Shown in pieces: positions 22,931 to 31,660 of a stretch of DNA of 64,000 nt. Made by a program: the position numbers and the translations under genes. The first letter of the stretch is position 1. Every line of letters begins with the position of its first letter. The stretch lies in assembly GCF_032854445.1 (NCBI RefSeq), contig NC_088304.1:32606810-32670809 (forward strand). The letters run 5' to 3'. Source of the stretch: Liolophura sinensis. Lineage: Eukaryota; Mollusca; Polyplacophora; Chitonida; Chitonidae. Below the pieces are notes generated by a model. That model did not search any database. It was given only the letters and a program-made list of their open reading frames with translations, and was not told where the DNA came from.

Positions 22931-23234
22931 TTCAGGGAATAAACCATCGGCAGGGTCTGCTTCCCTGTCAAATTCATGACAGGTCCCGAGGACAGTGTAT
23001 TATGAGCCATTTTTGCAAAATCTGCCACGTGCACTAGTAAGTATTATATATATCATAAACCGCTCATATCCCGTAATATTATTGGTCTCGTAGACCTCGT
23101 ATTTGCAATGATATGTAGCCGCCTTATAATGAAGATATATAGATATATAGCTATAATGATAGCTGTTTTTACTGCTCAGTCCAACAGTATATATTATAAG
23201 CCAATGTCATATATGCTCTGGATATCCAACGCCA

Positions 23235-23420
23235 ACAGGGAATCCGGCACACCTGCCGCCTGGCTCGTTAAACAAAAAAGTCAATAACGCCATCGGCAAG
23301 CCTCACGGACGTTGGCTGACACACTGTGCGCGGGGTGTCGCGGCATCACACGCCGCAGACATTTTACACACAGTCACCGTACTATGCGACCGTACTTTCC
23401 GCCGACTGTAGTTTCGCTAT
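23235..23420. repeat. Internal Polinton repeat related to 19975-20110
   Basis: Shares AATCCGGCA, CGCCGCCTGG-like, AAAAAAGTCAATA, CCATCGGC and TACGGACG/CACGGACG landmarks with 19975-20110, and ends with a similar TTCCGCCGACTGT block. Present in copy 2 at about 53700-53875. Confidence 0.55.
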
Positions 23421-23785
23421 AGTATAGCTATACAATAATATAGTTATACTCTACTCTACTGTACTATACTATAGTTATACTCTACTATACTCTACTCTAC
23501 TATACTATAGTTATACTCTAATATAGTTATCCTCTACTATACTATACTATACTATACTATACTATAGTTATCCTCTACTATACTATACTATACTATACTA
23601 TACTTATCCTCTACTCTACTATAGTTATCCTCTACTATAGTTATCCTCTACTATAGTTATCCTCTACTATAGTTATCCTCTACTGTAGTTATCCTCAACA
23701 TTAGTTATACTCTAATGTAATTATCCTCTATTATAGTTATCCTCTACAAAGTCATACTACACTCTACTCTACTCTACTTAGGCTA
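23400..23785. repeat. AGTTATCCTCTACTAT-type minisatellite
   Basis: About 390 bp of 10-16-bp CTATACTATA and AGTTATCCTCTACTAT units; the copy 2 array (53875-54190) is shorter. Low-complexity DNA between the left and right halves of the Polinton. Confidence 0.85.
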
Positions 23786-23959
23786 TTATTCGATACGCTT
23801 CTGTGTGACAGGGACCCGCTTTTCCCACCACCGCCACCACCGCAAACAAAGCCATCTCGAGTGGAACAAGTCTAGAGGTGGAGGAGTCGCTCAAGGAAAA
23901 GTGGAAGATCCCGGCAAGTCAGTTCCAACCCGACCAGACCCGACCCGACCCAACCCCAC

Positions 23960-24180
23960 AATGATCTCTTGCCTAGCGGTAAGAGGGATTTACGCGAGTT
24001 GTATCGGCACTATTAGCGCTCGATTCGGAGCCATTTTTATCGCGACAAGGCGGTCCAAGACCGCTAGAACTACCGACTCAGCGATCTCTGAGCCATCCCC
24101 GCCTATCTGGACGCGATTTATGAGGGCCAGTCGACCGCCTTCACCGTCAACTATAGCTTTGGCTATATCTTGCGCCACAA
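23960..24180. repeat. Diverged second copy of a Polinton left-half module
   Basis: CCTAGCGGTAAGAGGGATTTACG and GACAAGGCGGTCCAAGACCGC resemble 21010-21045 (CCTAGCGGTGAGAGTGATCTACG) and 20833-20865. A 62-codon minus frame (23990-24178) is identical in copy 2, but the repeat structure makes coding uncertain. Confidence 0.5.
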
Positions 24181-24195
24181 GGAGACGGGGCAGGT

Positions 24196-24390
24196 GCGTT
24201 ATTCTTTAGGCAGTCGTGAATGTCTTTGTCTTTCACACTGACGAGCGTGAACACGGAGCACAAATCGTGAAACAAGTAGCGGAGGGTGAGCCCTGGTATA
24301 CAGTCTTTGAAGACGTCGACGTGCATGGTTTGGTGAAACACCACCATCTTCTCCGCCGCCTCCATGAAGGGGATGACGTCCTGATTGTTA
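24196..24390 (-). pseudogene. Family B DNA polymerase fragment (Polinton)
   Basis: About 65 codons reading YNNQDVIPFMEAAEKM, DVFKDCIPGLTLRYLF and DKDIHDCLKNN. These resemble the segment between exonuclease and polymerase domains in Polinton-type protein-primed polymerases, where a YNN-DV-PF-EA motif is followed by PGL-L-YLF. The catalytic polymerase motifs are absent. The upstream part of the open frame (24391-24554) is Penelope tail, not polymerase. Family call from memory of the motif pattern. Confidence 0.6.
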
Positions 24391-24745
24391 TACATATAAG
24401 CGTCATGTCCGACATTCATATACCATTCGTAGTGCGTAAAGGGCGTTCCAAGTCGATAATCGCAAGATCCATTTCCAAAACAACGTTTAACACTAACTCC
24501 CAAAGACAAAGGTATGTAAGAAATTATACAAATAAGAAATAAAGCCGGTAACACACAAGAGAGAAGCGGTCATCAGTTTTCAGTGATGCTGGGCAGACAA
24601 TGAATATTCAAGGCATGAATTCCATATCAAAGTTCAAATTCGTAGTCCATGAATGAGTTCCATGTCAAATAACAATTAAACAAGGTATCTCAGTCGCGCT
24701 ATAATTGCAACTGTTCATAAAGGCATCATGCTGATGTAATGAGTA
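24391..24745 (-). mobile_element. Penelope-like 3' tail inserted in the Polinton
   Basis: The reverse complement matches 11680-12010 closely (AACAGTTGCAAT, GGAACTCATTCATGGACTAC, CTCTTGTGTGTTACCGG, GACGCTTATATG). This 5'-truncated insertion sits directly against the polymerase fragment and supplies a false start and signal-peptide-like sequence to that frame. Confidence 0.75.
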
Positions 24746-24839
24746 TGGCTACCTTTACGGCTCTAGCCCCAGGTTAAGCGGTATTAGATATAGTTTGGAA
24801 ATGACGAGCGTTACAGACCCTAACCGATCAGATTGTGAT

Positions 24840-25199
24840 TCAAAAGTAACGGAGGATTACGTCTTCCCCGTTAATATGTAAAGATCTCATGCTATTCATG
24901 AGCTGCTTCAGACGCGGGTTGAAACTGAGCCCCAGTTGTTTCCGAAACCGCAGGCTGTATTTCTGCTGCACATCATCGAAACCGAACGTCAAATCACCGG
25001 CGTGAGCCTTGAGTAAAGGGATGTGCATATGGGTTAACAAGTCGATCAGGCCCTGGGCGAGGTCTTTGGTTGAAGGGTAATAGCCTGCTGGCAATGTTAG
25101 CTTACGCTTAGCGCGGTGCGGCTCCTCTTTGACATACCATACTTCGTCTTGCCGCACGTTGAACCAGGTCCGGGGTACTGTATTTCTACCAACCCACAT
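24840..25199 (-). CDS. Polinton-like virion-type protein fragment (minor capsid candidate)
   Basis: A 119-codon frame open in both copies. VPRTWFNVR, then LPAGYYPSTKDLAQGLIDLL and a later FNPRLKQLMNSM, follow the pattern of a conserved Polinton/adintovirus protein with a P-TW-N motif, a G-Y-S--L segment and an F---L---L segment. It is shorter than the family, with the N-terminal beta-rich part missing. Capsid role is inference. The start is the first ATG; the real gene probably began further upstream. Confidence 0.45.
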   Translation of the reverse strand: MWVGRNTVPRTWFNVRQDEVWYVKEEPHRAKRKLTLPAGYYPSTKDLAQGLIDLLTHMHIPLLKAHAGDLTFGFDDVQQKYSLRFRKQLGLSFNPRLKQLMNSMRSLHINGEDVILRYF

Positions 25200-25275
25200 T
25201 CCCAGTCACCAGTCAAATACATGGGAAATGGTGAAATGCGTCAAGGTAGGGCTGGGGAACCAGTCGAGCGAGCTG

Positions 25276-25995
25276 TTACTGGGAAGCGTCACGTAAAACA
25301 TGTTGGTGAGGTGATCTCCTCCGGGCGGATTGACCGTTTTTCCATCTGGTGCGGGTATTTAATACGGACTCCACTTTACCGGGGTACGATGGCTGGAGAC
25401 GGACGCAGTCCGGGTCGCCGCTGTTGTCGTCCCTTGGCTCGGCGTGGTGTGGTGGTGGTGGTGGTGGCGGTGGTTTTGTTGGTCGTGGTTTTGGCGGGAG
25501 GAGGAGGAGGGCGAAAACGGGCGGGTAGAGACCGTGATGTGGTATAGGGTGTTTTTTCGTCTCGGCTGGTGTGCCCATATTTTCCCGCACCCAATCACGC
25601 CAGCGATCGTGGTGTGATCGCTCGGTGTCGCCCCAGATCAGAGCAGCCTTTCCCCGTAAAGCAACGGGGAGGCTGTCTAAAATCTCCACCTCACTCAAAC
25701 AACCGACAGGTGGCGCGATGGGTGGGTTCGTCGTCGGACTTGGCTGCTGGGAGGCTTGGTATTGATCTTGAAACGCGCGGTGCCGTTGAATGATGTGGTG
25801 ATACCGCTGTAATTTCTCATCGTCCGAGACAGTTGTGTCGTGGAGGATCGATGCCATCTCTTGGTCGAGCGCGTTGAGGGCTTTAACAGTACTGGGCACA
25901 GGGTACGGTGAGACAGTGTACGGGGATGTTGACCGAGAGCAGTGGAAGGAGACCACCGAGTTGAACAATCCGTCCTTGCTTATGCAGGGGAACAC
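25276..25995 (-). CDS. Polinton-like hypothetical protein with Pro-rich segment
   Basis: 239 codons open in both copies (235 in copy 2, with a small in-frame change near the start). The middle has LNALDQEMASILHDTTVSDDEK and YHHIIQRHRAFQDQY, then VEILDSLPVALRGKAALIW. This combination recurs in a Polinton/adintovirus-associated protein of unknown role. A poly-proline stretch (about residues 170-180) coincides with CCA/CCG repeats. It lies between the minor-capsid-like and the GN-PLT frames. Function unassigned. Confidence 0.45.
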   Translation of the reverse strand: MFPCISKDGLFNSVVSFHCSRSTSPYTVSPYPVPSTVKALNALDQEMASILHDTTVSDDEKLQRYHHIIQRHRAFQDQYQASQQPSPTTNPPIAPPVGCLSEVEILDSLPVALRGKAALIWGDTERSHHDRWRDWVRENMGTPAETKKHPIPHHGLYPPVFALLLLPPKPRPTKPPPPPPPPHHAEPRDDNSGDPDCVRLQPSYPGKVESVLNTRTRWKNGQSARRRSPHQHVLRDASQ

Positions 25996-26035
25996 TTTTC
26001 TTGACCAAGGTGTGAAGACCCGTGTTGTGCCGTTG

Positions 26036-26323
26036 TTACTTTCCCTTCTGAGCCGGCGTTAGTGGAATGTTTCCATTTACCACATTCTTGGCACATTCAC
26101 ACAAACACCGAAGTAATCCCTGATCGTTACCGCGCAGCACGGCGCGTTGAATGGCAGGGGTGGCTCGAACCAGCAGGTACAGCAAGGGACCGTAACGTTG
26201 GAGCTGGCGTGACATTGCGGGTGGTTGACGTGGAAACAACTGATTCGGCAGATCGTGTGTACAAAGTTTTATGACTTGGGGAGGTAGGCATGCTGAATCT
26301 CCCCGGGGAAGATGTGGGTGCAA
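26036..26323 (-). CDS. Polinton-like small protein with GNIPLTPAQK motif (truncated)
   Basis: Contains LLRCLCECAKNVVNGNIPLT followed by PAQKGK, the signature of a small basic Polinton/adintovirus protein that normally continues with a Lys/Arg-rich and Gly-rich C-terminus. Here it stops just after the motif; copy 2 reads about 18 residues further (56369-56710) and then ends. Overlaps the end of the ATPase remnant in another frame. Virion-associated role is inference. Confidence 0.5.
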   Translation of the reverse strand: MHPHLPRGDSACLPPQVIKLCTHDLPNQLFPRQPPAMSRQLQRYGPLLYLLVRATPAIQRAVLRGNDQGLLRCLCECAKNVVNGNIPLTPAQKGK

Positions 26324-26856
26324 AGTCGCAGGTGGTCGGGTGTGGTCCGTCTGGCGGTGGTATCCTCAAACGCCTCGCGCACGTACTGCGTCCGCCCTGG
26401 AGCCATCTGTTTAGCGATCGTGGTAATTTGAGACGCGTCTCGCGGGTTTTTGAACAACACCAATTAGTGTGCGTTCAGACTGATGGTACGATAATCTTTA
26501 GTTTTGTTGAACAAGTTTTGCACGATGTACACCATGCTGATATTGTGGTGGTGGCTGCCTTTGGTAAAGAAATTTGTCACGCGTTCGTCCGCTTCGGCCA
26601 TCAAATCGTCCACGACGATTAACGTCGGTTCCCTGGGGTCGAATGCTGACGGGTTGGGCACAACTTCTTCAAACCGAACGTTGGGTAACGTGGTGTACAA
26701 CGGCTGTCACTCCCTGTAACACCGTACGACGCGTTGCGGGGGTGGGTAAATGAGAGCTTGAGCGTGCTCCACCAACCGTTTCATAAACACGGACTTTCCA
26801 CACCCCGTCGGTCCGCTGATGATGCAGGTTAACGGATGCTCCCATCGAGTATCCAT
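26269..26856 (-). pseudogene. Polinton packaging-type ATPase (two in-frame stops)
   Basis: Reads from an ATG at 26856 with a Walker A motif ISGPTGCGKS, a Walker B-type LIVVDDLM, then FTKGSHHHNISMVY and VLFKNPRDASQI, as in FtsK/HerA-type A32-like ATPases of Polintons. The frame is continuous except for TGA (26707-26709) and TAA (26464-26466). Both stops are also present in copy 2, so the gene was dead before the copies separated or was homogenised afterwards. It follows the integrase on the same strand. Confidence 0.8.
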
Positions 26857-26928
26857 GGATGGAGAAGCTGGGTGAGTCCGTTTGGTTGTACGGGGTAGGA
26901 TGGGGAACAGTGCGGGAGGCCGCTGCGG

Positions 26929-27603
26929 TCACCGCCGCCGTCGTCGCGGGCGGGAATAGTTAGGTAGACGGGCTGCTACTGCAACTGTTGCAGCTGCTGC
27001 GGCTGCGACTGCAGCTGCGGCTGTGGCTGAAATATGTTGATATATGTTGTAAGCTGTGAAATATTTGTACATGCGTCCTTTCAAAGTACGGTTAAAACGT
27101 TCTACCACGGACGCTTTGGTTTCGTTAAACGTGTGAAAGAAAAACACCCCGTTATCCTTTAAAAATGCTTGGAACGGTCTGTTGCCCTCGTCCGTTTGCG
27201 GATACAACGGTCGGCGTCAGATCTTGAAAATACGTTGAAACTCCTCGATCAGACGGACACCGGTTTTGGTGCGCAATGGAACTACCCAAGCGTACTTGGA
27301 GAGGACATCTACGCAGGTAAGTAGGTAACGGTTGTCATCGTTCTCTTTGGCAAACGCTGTCATGTCGACCAGGTCCGCCTGCCACTGACTGTCTATACCC
27401 CCAACCACAACTCGGTCACGAGGGTAGCGCCGTCGAGCCGGACGGTGTAGTGTGTACGTGTCCTGCTGAGCCAGCCAAGCCAACACGCGTGCCCGACTCA
27501 CATTGAGTCCATATTTGCCGGGCTGCCTTGAGCAAGGGCTGAACGCCGCTGTAAGCCGCTGGACTGTCGGGGTCATAGTACAATGCCTGGAGAACGGTAT
27601 CAA
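26929..27603 (-). pseudogene. Polinton integrase (one in-frame stop, altered C-terminus)
   Basis: Retroviral-type integrase core: YTLHRPARRRYPRD, WQADLVDM (first Asp), VDVLSKYAWVVPL, QTDEGN (second Asp) and KASVVERFNRTLK (Glu). TGA at 27217-27219 interrupts the frame between the first and second catalytic blocks, in both copies. After FTAYNIYQ the reading changes to an Ala-rich low-complexity run from CAG/GCT repeats (about 26960-27035), so the normal C-terminal domain is missing. Nearest gene to the right terminal repeat, as often in Polintons. Confidence 0.85.
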
Positions 27604-27740
27604 CCGGGTCTGAATCTCTGCCCGCGAGCGTTCTCTGACCCCGCTTCGCGGCGGTGGCTGCTACAGCTGGCGAACTGGCTGGCCGCCGGTGCGAGGCATA
27701 ATCCGGCGTCGTCCTTGCTGTGCCTTGCCCACCGCCTCAA

Positions 27741-27800
27741 CCCCCCACCGCCTCATCCCCACCGTCTCAATGAGACACGTTTGCAACATTTCCTACCACT
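27741..27800 (-). repeat. Polinton right terminal inverted repeat (partly deleted)
   Basis: Ends CATTTCCTACCACT; its complement matches the left repeat. Copy 2 keeps about 100 bp more (to about 58190), including the part matching GTGTCGTTGAG of the left end, showing that copy 1 lost an internal piece. Confidence 0.85.
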
Positions 27801-28980
27801 GACATAACTGGTCTAGAATTATTCGAAATGCTGCATTGTCATCACGTTTATGTATCACTACTTTAAAACAGTACAAAGGGGCCAGGCCTCAGGGATGCTT
27901 AGTCCATCAGCAGAATCCTGGATTATGCAGGAATACAATATAAAAGACTACAAAACACGCTGGCAAATGTTCATAAGTTACCAGTGAGGTACAACCTCTT
28001 GTTAATTTGTCTCGTCCAGTGTTCTTACTAACTGCTCATATAGAAGTCTCAGCAGCAGAAATTTACACCAGGTCCGCCTGCCCTATATAGTGAGCCTTTC
28101 TATACTTTTAATTTTCTGTTATTTATTTGCTAGTTAAGGACCGGCTGAAGACATTTCACTTACGTGGCTTAGATCACGTTTATAAGAGGTGGAATCCGTG
28201 GGCCTGGAATATTTCACACTTAAAAACCAACAAAGCCTTAACATAAAGTATATGTCATATGTAAGAACATTAAACACTTTAGAATTTCTTGAACGTATAT
28301 TTGAAGTGTATTTGGCCTTAAGATTTTACGGCGAACTTTTCTCTCGACATTGGGACATGTCACATCAGGTTTTTGCACTTTTTACACAAAGGACTGCTAA
28401 CCTAGATTACATCAATCATATTGTATCAACGTCTTAAGCTATGCACGCATTCACCGAATAAACTACAAATATTCCAACAGACAACCGCTGAATGGATGTT
28501 TCGAAATCATTTTAATCTCGGTTAGAGAAATGAAAAAACCCCCTTTTTTCTGGATAGTATTTAACGGTCTTTCGTGTGATATATACTTCATTTTCAGTAT
28601 TTCTTGGCCTTTAGGTAACACTTGATCGCTCTTTGTGACATTGTATAATCATAGCCTGCGGGAACGACTTATAAATAAACATGAATGCTTCCACAAATAC
28701 AGCCACAAATACACTGACCCGTCATAGGATTTCAAAACACAGGACAACACAGAAGAAAGGATCCTCCAACCGGGCAATATCCTATTGAATTTCATTTAGG
28801 AACAGGAGTAGTGTCTCCCCGGTCACACATGACATGACATTTTAACAAGCTGATAACTTAAGGATGCGTGTACCCGAAAATGCTGGCATTTTCTGGCCCC
28901 CATAACTCAGTTGGTAGAGAGAATATAGGCTTAGCACTTTAAGCAAACACGTTCATGCATATCTCTTCTAAAAAGGGTAA
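27801..28980. other. No gene recognised
   Basis: AT-rich flank of the Polinton. A short plus frame (28189-28437) differs in copy 2. A tRNA-like string (CATAACTCAGTTGGTAGAG, about 28904-28922) precedes the 68-bp array and may be a SINE head trace, not a tRNA gene. Confidence 0.5.
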
Positions 28981-28981
28981 T

Positions 28982-29397
28982 GTGCTACAACACTGATGTA
29001 GTGTATGACTGATATACTGCTTTAGCTCATAGTTTTGTGATACATTAATGTGGTACAACATTGATGTAGTGTATGACTGGTATATTGCTTTAGCTCATAG
29101 CTTTGTGATACATTAATGTGGTACAACATTGATGTAGTGTAATGACTGGTATATTGCTTTAGCTCATAGCTTTGTGATACATTAATGTGGTACAACATTG
29201 ATGTAGTGTATGACTGATATATTGCTTTAGCGCATAGCTTTCTGATACATTAATGTGGTACAACATTGATGCAGTGTATGTCTGATATATTGCTTTAGCT
29301 CAGCTTTGTGATACATTAATGTGGTACAACGTTGATGTAGTGTATGTCTGATATATTGCTTTAGCTCAAAGCTTTGTGATATATTGTGACAGTTTAG
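28982..29397. repeat. 68-bp satellite (about six units)
   Basis: Units of 68 bp of the form GTGGTACAACATTGATGTAG, TGTATGACTGGTATATTGCT, TTAGCTCATAGCTTTGTGAT, ACATTAAT. Ends directly at the tail of a SINE. In copy 2 the array is split by a Tc1 element. Confidence 0.92.
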
Positions 29398-29400
29398 TTA

Positions 29401-29803
29401 TTATTTATTTATTTGTTTGATTGGTGTTTTCCGCCGTACTCAAGAATATTTCACTTATACGACGGCGGCTAGCATTATGGTGGGTGGAAACCGGGCAGAG
29501 AGTGAGTGCTTGGGGTATAACGTCGTATTAACAATTTTCCACTCATTTCAGGATTTTCCACGGCTCTTTTATCTAGTGCTGCTTCTCTGAGGCGACTTAC
29601 CGAAGGCAAGTAAGCCCCCACACCGGAGACAGTATACTGATACGGATGAATCAGCCGTTGCACTTCCCTTTAATGCTGAACGTCAAGCGAGGAAGCCACA
29701 ACTTCCTCTTGTTTTAAAGAGTTAGGTGTGACCCGAGCCAGGATTGGCCCTGGATCTTCCGTCCCCGAAGCGGACTCTCTACCAACTGAGCCATCGGGGT
29801 TGG
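29401..29803 (-). mobile_element. tRNA-derived SINE, type B
   Basis: On the minus strand: a tRNA-like head (CCCCGATGGCTCAGTTGGTA with an A-box-like core; a weaker B box near GGGCCAATCCTGG), a central domain (GGAAGTTGTGGCTTCCTC, GGTGTGGGGGCTTACTTGCC, AAAAGAGCCGTGGAAAATCC), then the CCACCATAATGCTAGCCGCC block and ACCAATCAAACAAATAAATA. The head and middle differ from type A, but the 3' tail is the same. Confidence 0.82.
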
Positions 29804-29805
29804 AA

Positions 29806-30660
29806 AACCTAATTAAGAAGAAATACACAGATGCAGCTTTTGAAGAATCTATGCGTCGTAACAGACATTCGTCAACAAAAATGGATCGCCGTCCCAGGTC
29901 AGTAATCGCAAGGTCATTTTCCAAACCGACGTTTAACACAAACCAACAAAGAGCTAAAAAAGGAAGATAGAGTATGAAATTGAAAAAGTCAACAGTTTTC
30001 AATGATGTTGGAAATGCGCAATGTATGTTCTACGCGAATGAGTAAAATCAATATTAAAATCGTGTGCCATGTTTGTATATAAGTTTGTCGATAATAAAAT
30101 ATGTATCTCAGTTGCGCTTTGATCGCAACTGTTCATATATCTAACGTGGCGATCTAATTCAACAACCTGAATAACTGCCCGGGTTTAGGGCGGAATTAGA
30201 CACAATGATGAAACATAGTGCTAGAGATTCTGGACACTCTGACCATGTTCACGTAATAGAGAATTATACTTATTGTAAAACTTTAGGAAAAACTTAACGA
30301 ATGAGTTTGGTGAGATAACCCTGACACATTAGTTTTTGCACTAATAACTTGTGGCATTCATTGAAACCCTCATATAACACACAGGATCTAGTAAATGCTA
30401 CAAGGCGAGATTGTACACGCCACATGCAGGACCCTTCGGTATATTGCTGTCCAAGTAAGGATAATTTACTAAGTCAAAATTGAAATCATCCCTCTTGTAA
30501 GGTCTTCGAGAGAGATAACCGTTTTTGATATTTGTACAAATATAGGTCCACATCAAACATAGCATCTGGAGTGTCTGTGGTTTTCTTAAAATTCAGCTAT
30601 AAATGTCTATGTATTTCACAGGCTTGCTATGCGTGGGTTGATTAGATCTAGCACATCAGC
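29806..30660 (-). mobile_element. Penelope-like 3' fragment, minus strand
   Basis: The reverse complement gives the RT C-terminal region (AGGGATGATTTCAATTTTGA, i.e. RDDFNFDLVNYPYLDSNIP) at about 30510-30420, then a diverged form of the tail (AACAGTTGCGATCAAAGCGC, CATCATTGAAAACTG, GCGATTACTGACCTGGGACG). 5'-truncated and frameshifted. Opposite in orientation to the element at 8945-12012. Confidence 0.72.
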
Positions 30661-30839
30661 AATATGGCTTTTAGTGAAAGAGAAACATCGGGACTGGTGA
30701 GGATTACTCTGTAATAGTTTCTCAGTCTAATCATATTCTTACGAGAACAGCTACATGTCAGCCCAATGGGGGGGTGAGGGGGTCTTTGTACATGCGCCCA
30801 TCGGTATGCCTATGGACGGTGCATTGCTGAGAGAGGGTG

Positions 30840-31660
30840 ACACCAGAAGACCTGATCAGTGAGAACACTGGATATTGGGTTCCGTTCTCTGTTGTTACGT
30901 ACAGTCTAGTGTGACATCTGAAGCGTCAGAAGTCCTGAGCTGTAAAAACACTGGACATGAGTTCCTTATCGGCTGCCATGTACACGTCCAGAGTTATGGG
31001 GTTCCTTATTCTGTTGTTATGTAAGGAGTCTAGAGTAACATCGGGTACGCCTAAAGTACTGAGCAATGAGAAGACTGGATACGGGGTTCCTTATTCTGTT
31101 GTCATGTACAGAGTCCAGAGTAACATCGGGTACGCCAAAAGTACTGAGCAATGAGAAGACTGGATACGGGGTTCCTTATTCTGTTATTATGTACGGAGTG
31201 CAGAGTAACATCGGGTACGCCAAAAGTACTGAGCAATGAGAAGACTGGATACGGGGTTCCTTATTCTGTTGTTATGTACAGAGTCCAGAGTAACATCAGG
31301 TCCGTCCGGGAAACTAAGCATTGAAAAGCCAGGGTATGAGATTTCTGCTGTACGGCAAGGTTTAATACTGAGTTCCGCGTAACATAAGGTGTGGAATGTA
31401 AAGATGATGCTCAGAAGCACAGCGGTGAGAAGGCTGGATGCGTTGTGTTTTACGGCACGGTCACTTACTGAGTTCAGAGTAACATCAGGCACGGAATATG
31501 AAACTGAGGCTCGGAATCACAACTGTGAGGACTGGGTGTGTTCTTCCCTGTGCCATGGTTATGTGACGAGGTTTGAGTAACATTAGGAGGCATCGAATTG
31601 AGGGTAACGCTGGGTACGGAATGTGGGGAAGATTCCTCGATCATGAGGTTGGGTGTACAC
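30840..31660 (-). repeat. 85/100-bp satellite at the 3' side of pseudogene B
   Basis: About five 85-bp units (GAGTCCAGAGTAACATCGGG, TACGCCAAAAGTACTGAGCA, ATGAGAAGACTGGATACGGG, GTTCCTTATTC...) at 30850-31285, then about four longer, diverged units to 31660. On the minus strand they encode the same tail as gene A: SLLTAVLLSIIFTFHT in one long unit and SLLIAQYFWRT in the short units, where about 15 bp are missing. Homologous to the 100-bp satellite. Confidence 0.8.

Larger units (their letters stand above)
18394..27800 (-). mobile_element. Decayed Polinton/Maverick element, copy 1
   Basis: The ends are inverted repeats: left AGTAGTAGGGAATGTTGCAA and right (reverse complement) AGTGGTAGGAAATGTTGCAA, followed by GGCGGTG-rich sequence. 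The flanks GACGTC (left) and GACATA (right; GACGTA in copy 2) resemble a decayed 6-bp target duplication, the size typical of Polintons. On the minus strand, from the right end: integrase, packaging-type ATPase, three Polinton-like small proteins and a DNA polymerase B scrap. At 9.4 kb it is shorter than the usual 15-20 kb. I could not find a major capsid protein or protease. The left half holds zinc-finger-like remnants and repeats. The integrase and ATPase both have in-frame stops. Confidence 0.9.

Noticed and set aside
24147-24554. Small secreted protein with signal peptide
   Set aside because: The leader-like start is Penelope 3' tail sequence that recurs elsewhere in the unit; only the downstream part resembles a known protein.
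28900-28930. tRNA gene (CATAACTCAGTTGGTAGAG)
   Set aside because: Only an A-box-like string; no B box or cloverleaf follows, and satellite begins soon after. Probably a SINE-head trace.
29725-29803. Functional tRNA gene on the minus strand
   Set aside because: The tRNA-like head is joined directly to a SINE body and shared tail, and the B box is degenerate.
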